64,000 bases of DNA from Algoriphagus sp. PAP.12 (GTDB lineage Bacteria > Bacteroidota > Bacteroidia > Cytophagales > Cyclobacteriaceae), in the NCBI RefSeq assembly GCF_026652115.1, contig NZ_JAPPSQ010000006.1:1-64000 (forward strand), read 5' to 3'. The position numbers and the translations under genes were made by a program. Shown here in pieces: positions 61,933 to 64,000 of the stretch (within the stretch, counting starts at the first letter, position 1; each line of letters opens with the position of its first letter). A model generated the notes under the pieces. The model did no database searches. It was not told the origin of the DNA and was given only the letters and a program-made list of their open reading frames with translations.

Positions 61933-64000
61933 TCAATAATTTTCTTCGTCAATTTCTTCATCAGGTTCAAATCCCTTTTCCTCACTATATTTCAACGACA
62001 GTTGATACAATTGATCTGGGTCCAATTTATCAAGATTGGAATATTCCAAAGCACCAGGATATGCTTTCTTTATCATTTCAAAATGATGTAAAAGTAATTG
62101 AATCAGGGAATTGTTAAAATCGTATCCAGTAGGTTCCGAAATTTTCATCTCTTCATAATATTCTGATGAAATATCTTCACCATCTAACATTTTATCATTT
62201 CCCTCTTCGTAAATATATTTTTTTCTGTTTCTAAGATTCTCTTTGGTGGTTTTAAGATGTTGGTCCAAGCCTTTAAGGTCGAGAAGACCCATAATGGCTT
62301 TCTGAATTTCCTTTTGGGGAAATGTGATATTCCCGTCCGTCTGTTGGTCTAAAAAATCAAGCAGGATACCCCGGTAACTTCCCTCTCTAGCTGCATTTAC
62401 GTTTCCAACGAACAAGCTTGCTCCCGGGGTGAGGTTTTGGAGATTGAGAATATGATTAATCGCCTCCTGCATTATAAGCAGCTGTTCCCAAGGGCTGTAC
62501 AGCGTTATTTCATCCATGCTCATATCCTCCTGAGACGATTGGTCTTCTTGCATATCAACCATTTCAACACTATTTTCCTCATCTTTCTGCCCTTGAACAT
62601 CAAAATTCAAATCTTCTTCGATCATTGTTTCACCAGATTGACTTTGGTCATTTACCTGCAGGTCTTCATAATATCTATTCATTTCCGTCAGCTCGATAAG
62701 CAGTTCTTGGCTACGAGCAAATTCACCTAAAGCAAATTGTATCCGGTGAATTTGTTTTTCATCGGCTTGAAATAATGATGACATCTTCTTTAGGTCATCA
62801 TAGGCTTTCTCGGAAATATCCCAGATCTTTTCAGTAGCCATTGGAAGTGATAAGCCAACCAACTCTGAGTAAAATACATCCGTAAGCACTGTCCAAGCGG
62901 TGGTATGGGCACCCATGGTGTTACTGTAAGGAGAAGTGCCCCTCCCACCGAATTTGATTTCTTTAATTATGTTGTTTTCATCAACGGAAATAGCTGTGGT
63001 CAAGTAACGCTTCCCTTCCTTTTGAGCACGTTTACCTCTTTTCTGAGATTTTTTCTGTTCTTGCCCTCCATTTATTGTTTCCTCAGCCTTTATATTTACA
63101 TTTTGATGCAAATTTTTTCCCAACTCACTGATGCCATCCTGCTGATCCAGTAGTTTCATTGTGTTGGGATATAGTGAAAAGAGGGTTCTAATGTGTTGCA
63201 TGACCAGCATGTTACGCTTGAATTCAAAGGATAATTCGTCATGAACTCCGGGTGCAATCTTGTTCAATTCTTCTTGATTATTTAGCAAACAGACCACGGC
63301 AGCTGATCGTGCGTCAAACAAGCCTATAGCAGCCTTAATTACACTTTCGTAATTAAAATCCCCATCCTTTTCAGATTTAATAAGAGCGTTGGCTGATTCT
63401 CCTTTTCCTTTTCCAGCCAAGGCAGCACCAATTGCTTTAGTATTGATGGTACTCAGGGGTACCAGTTCGCGTGCTTCCAGGTAAGCATCCACCCAACCCT
63501 GCATGTGGGTAACAAGCTCCGCAGAAAACTCGTATTCGTCTTCATTTTCCACAGGATTATTGAAAATGCCAGCCTGGTTTTGTTGTTTCGATTTGCGAAA
63601 TCTTCGAAAATCATCGACGTAACCATGTACTATTTCCAGTGCTTTGTTGAGTTTTGTTTTATGTTCCTCAGGCAAATTATCCCGTAGTTCTATTCCGGGG
63701 AGCTGATAAAGTTGGTGTACTAATTTGGCCAATAGAGTGGAGGCATCAACTATGCTTTTTCCCGTAAGTTGATTTTCAAGTCCCGAAGCTATCGCAGTGA
63801 AGGCAGTGGTATGATCGCCCATACTTCCTGAAAAAGTATTAGGTGGTCGGCCGACAATTGCAATTCCTCCAATTTTTCCATCTTCAGCGTCCGGTAAAAT
63901 TTGTGTTGTGACACGCTGTATAACTGCTCTAGAAATAGAAGTGCCTGTTGGTTTCAATTGAATAGCTGAAGATGAGCCTCCGACCCTATTTCCTTTTAAA
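61933..64000 (-). CDS. Large protein with two tandem copies of an unrecognised HTTA-motif module (5' end outside window)
   Basis: The frame is open from the stop at 61933 to the right edge (last whole codon 63999), so the N-terminus is missing; at least 688 residues are visible. A TTG at 63957 is only an internal codon. Residues numbered from there show module 1 (about 27-272) and module 2 (about 330-642). Each has, in order, a GR...SxxMGxHTTAxT segment (36-54 and 338-357), a helical part, a second helical part (WVDAYLEARELVP; EAINHILNLQNLTP), an A-x-EGS or GESA segment before DGN/DGD and an AAIGLFD / AIMGLLD helix (186-215 and 525-560), and a final H-x(n)-YP helix. The upstream end reads GGSSSAIQLKPTG and AVIQRVTTQ, echoing the IQL/IQR motifs of proteins linked to contractile injection systems. 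A Glu/Asp-rich linker (446-482) and tail are strongly acidic. Function is not recognised; injected effector or toxin is a guess. Confidence 0.7.
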   Translation of the reverse strand, partial: LKGNRVGGSSSAIQLKPTGTSISRAVIQRVTTQILPDAEDGKIGGIAIVGRPPNTFSGSMGDHTTAFTAIASGLENQLTGKSIVDASTLLAKLVHQLYQLPGIELRDNLPEEHKTKLNKALEIVHGYVDDFRRFRKSKQQNQAGIFNNPVENEDEYEFSAELVTHMQGWVDAYLEARELVPLSTINTKAIGAALAGKGKGESANALIKSEKDGDFNYESVIKAAIGLFDARSAAVVCLLNNQEELNKIAPGVHDELSFEFKRNMLVMQHIRTLFSLYPNTMKLLDQQDGISELGKNLHQNVNIKAEETINGGQEQKKSQKRGKRAQKEGKRYLTTAISVDENNIIKEIKFGGRGTSPYSNTMGAHTTAWTVLTDVFYSELVGLSLPMATEKIWDISEKAYDDLKKMSSLFQADEKQIHRIQFALGEFARSQELLIELTEMNRYYEDLQVNDQSQSGETMIEEDLNFDVQGQKDEENSVEMVDMQEDQSSQEDMSMDEITLYSPWEQLLIMQEAINHILNLQNLTPGASLFVGNVNAAREGSYRGILLDFLDQQTDGNITFPQKEIQKAIMGLLDLKGLDQHLKTTKENLRNRKKYIYEEGNDKMLDGEDISSEYYEEMKISEPTGYDFNNSLIQLLLHHFEMIKKAYPGALEYSNLDKLDPDQLYQLSLKYSEEKGFEPDEEIDEENY

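Overview
The window comes from a member of the Bacteroidota, most likely order Cytophagales and close to Cyclobacteriaceae such as Algoriphagus (inference). The evidence is a full-length SprA (type IX secretion/gliding outer-membrane protein), TonB pairs, a carboxypeptidase-regulatory TonB receptor, DUF4292/DUF4837/DUF6090 proteins, a two-domain malic enzyme fused to a phosphotransacetylase domain, many short lipoprotein signals, AT-rich intergenic DNA and few Shine-Dalgarno sequences. No tRNA, rRNA, CRISPR array, prophage or intact insertion sequence was recognised.

Positions 1-24.7 kb are a dense, almost entirely minus-strand core region. Reading in the transcription direction (right to left) it holds: enoyl-CoA hydratase and a polysaccharide flippase; a tight envelope operon (TPR protein, DUF4292 lipoprotein, EnvC-like M23 protein, TatA, amidotransferase GatA, MltD-like lytic transglycosylase); then DUF4837 lipoprotein, malic enzyme, RuvA, SprA, GcvH, VanZ-like protein; then two tandem TonB-family proteins, each with its own terminator; and, cut by the left edge, an N-acyl-D-amino-acid deacylase-like lipoprotein.

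Positions 24.8-41 kb change strand. Plus-strand isocitrate dehydrogenase (with terminator) is followed by a glycosyltransferase overlapping a DegT-type aminotransferase that is broken by several lesions. Next come a minus-strand pair (VOC lipoprotein and a 58-residue Gly-rich lipoprotein), a DUF819 membrane protein, and a minus-strand run: Ogt-type DNA repair protein, cation-efflux transporter, APC permease, YkuE-like phosphoesterase, P-type Ca2+-ATPase-like pump, a haem/haemoglobin-type TonB receptor and a small unknown membrane-anchored protein encoded directly upstream of it.

Positions 41-61 kb are metabolic and accessory. A plus-strand three-gene operon (beta-propeller/cytochrome c lipoprotein, TIM-barrel isomerase, SDR dehydrogenase) looks like a sugar or polyol oxidation unit. 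It is followed by single genes: alpha/beta hydrolase, GH43-like protein, RibD/DHFR-like reductase, YdhR-like protein, JmjC-like cupin protein, GntP permease, DUF6090 protein, catalase-peroxidase KatG, DUF5362 protein, beta-lactamase-family hydrolase, TPR protein, phosphoesterase, HdeD-like protein and a second TIM-barrel isomerase. A GC-rich palindromic repeat element lies in a gene-free stretch near 60 kb.

The right end (61-64 kb) differs in character. It carries a GreB strikingly like the gammaproteobacterial protein, then a large protein cut by the right edge. That protein has two tandem copies of an unrecognised module, each opening with a GR...MGxHTTAxT motif, and IQL/IQR-type sequences at its start. 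It is the best candidate in the window for something undescribed, possibly cargo of a contractile injection system or a polymorphic-toxin-type effector (inference).
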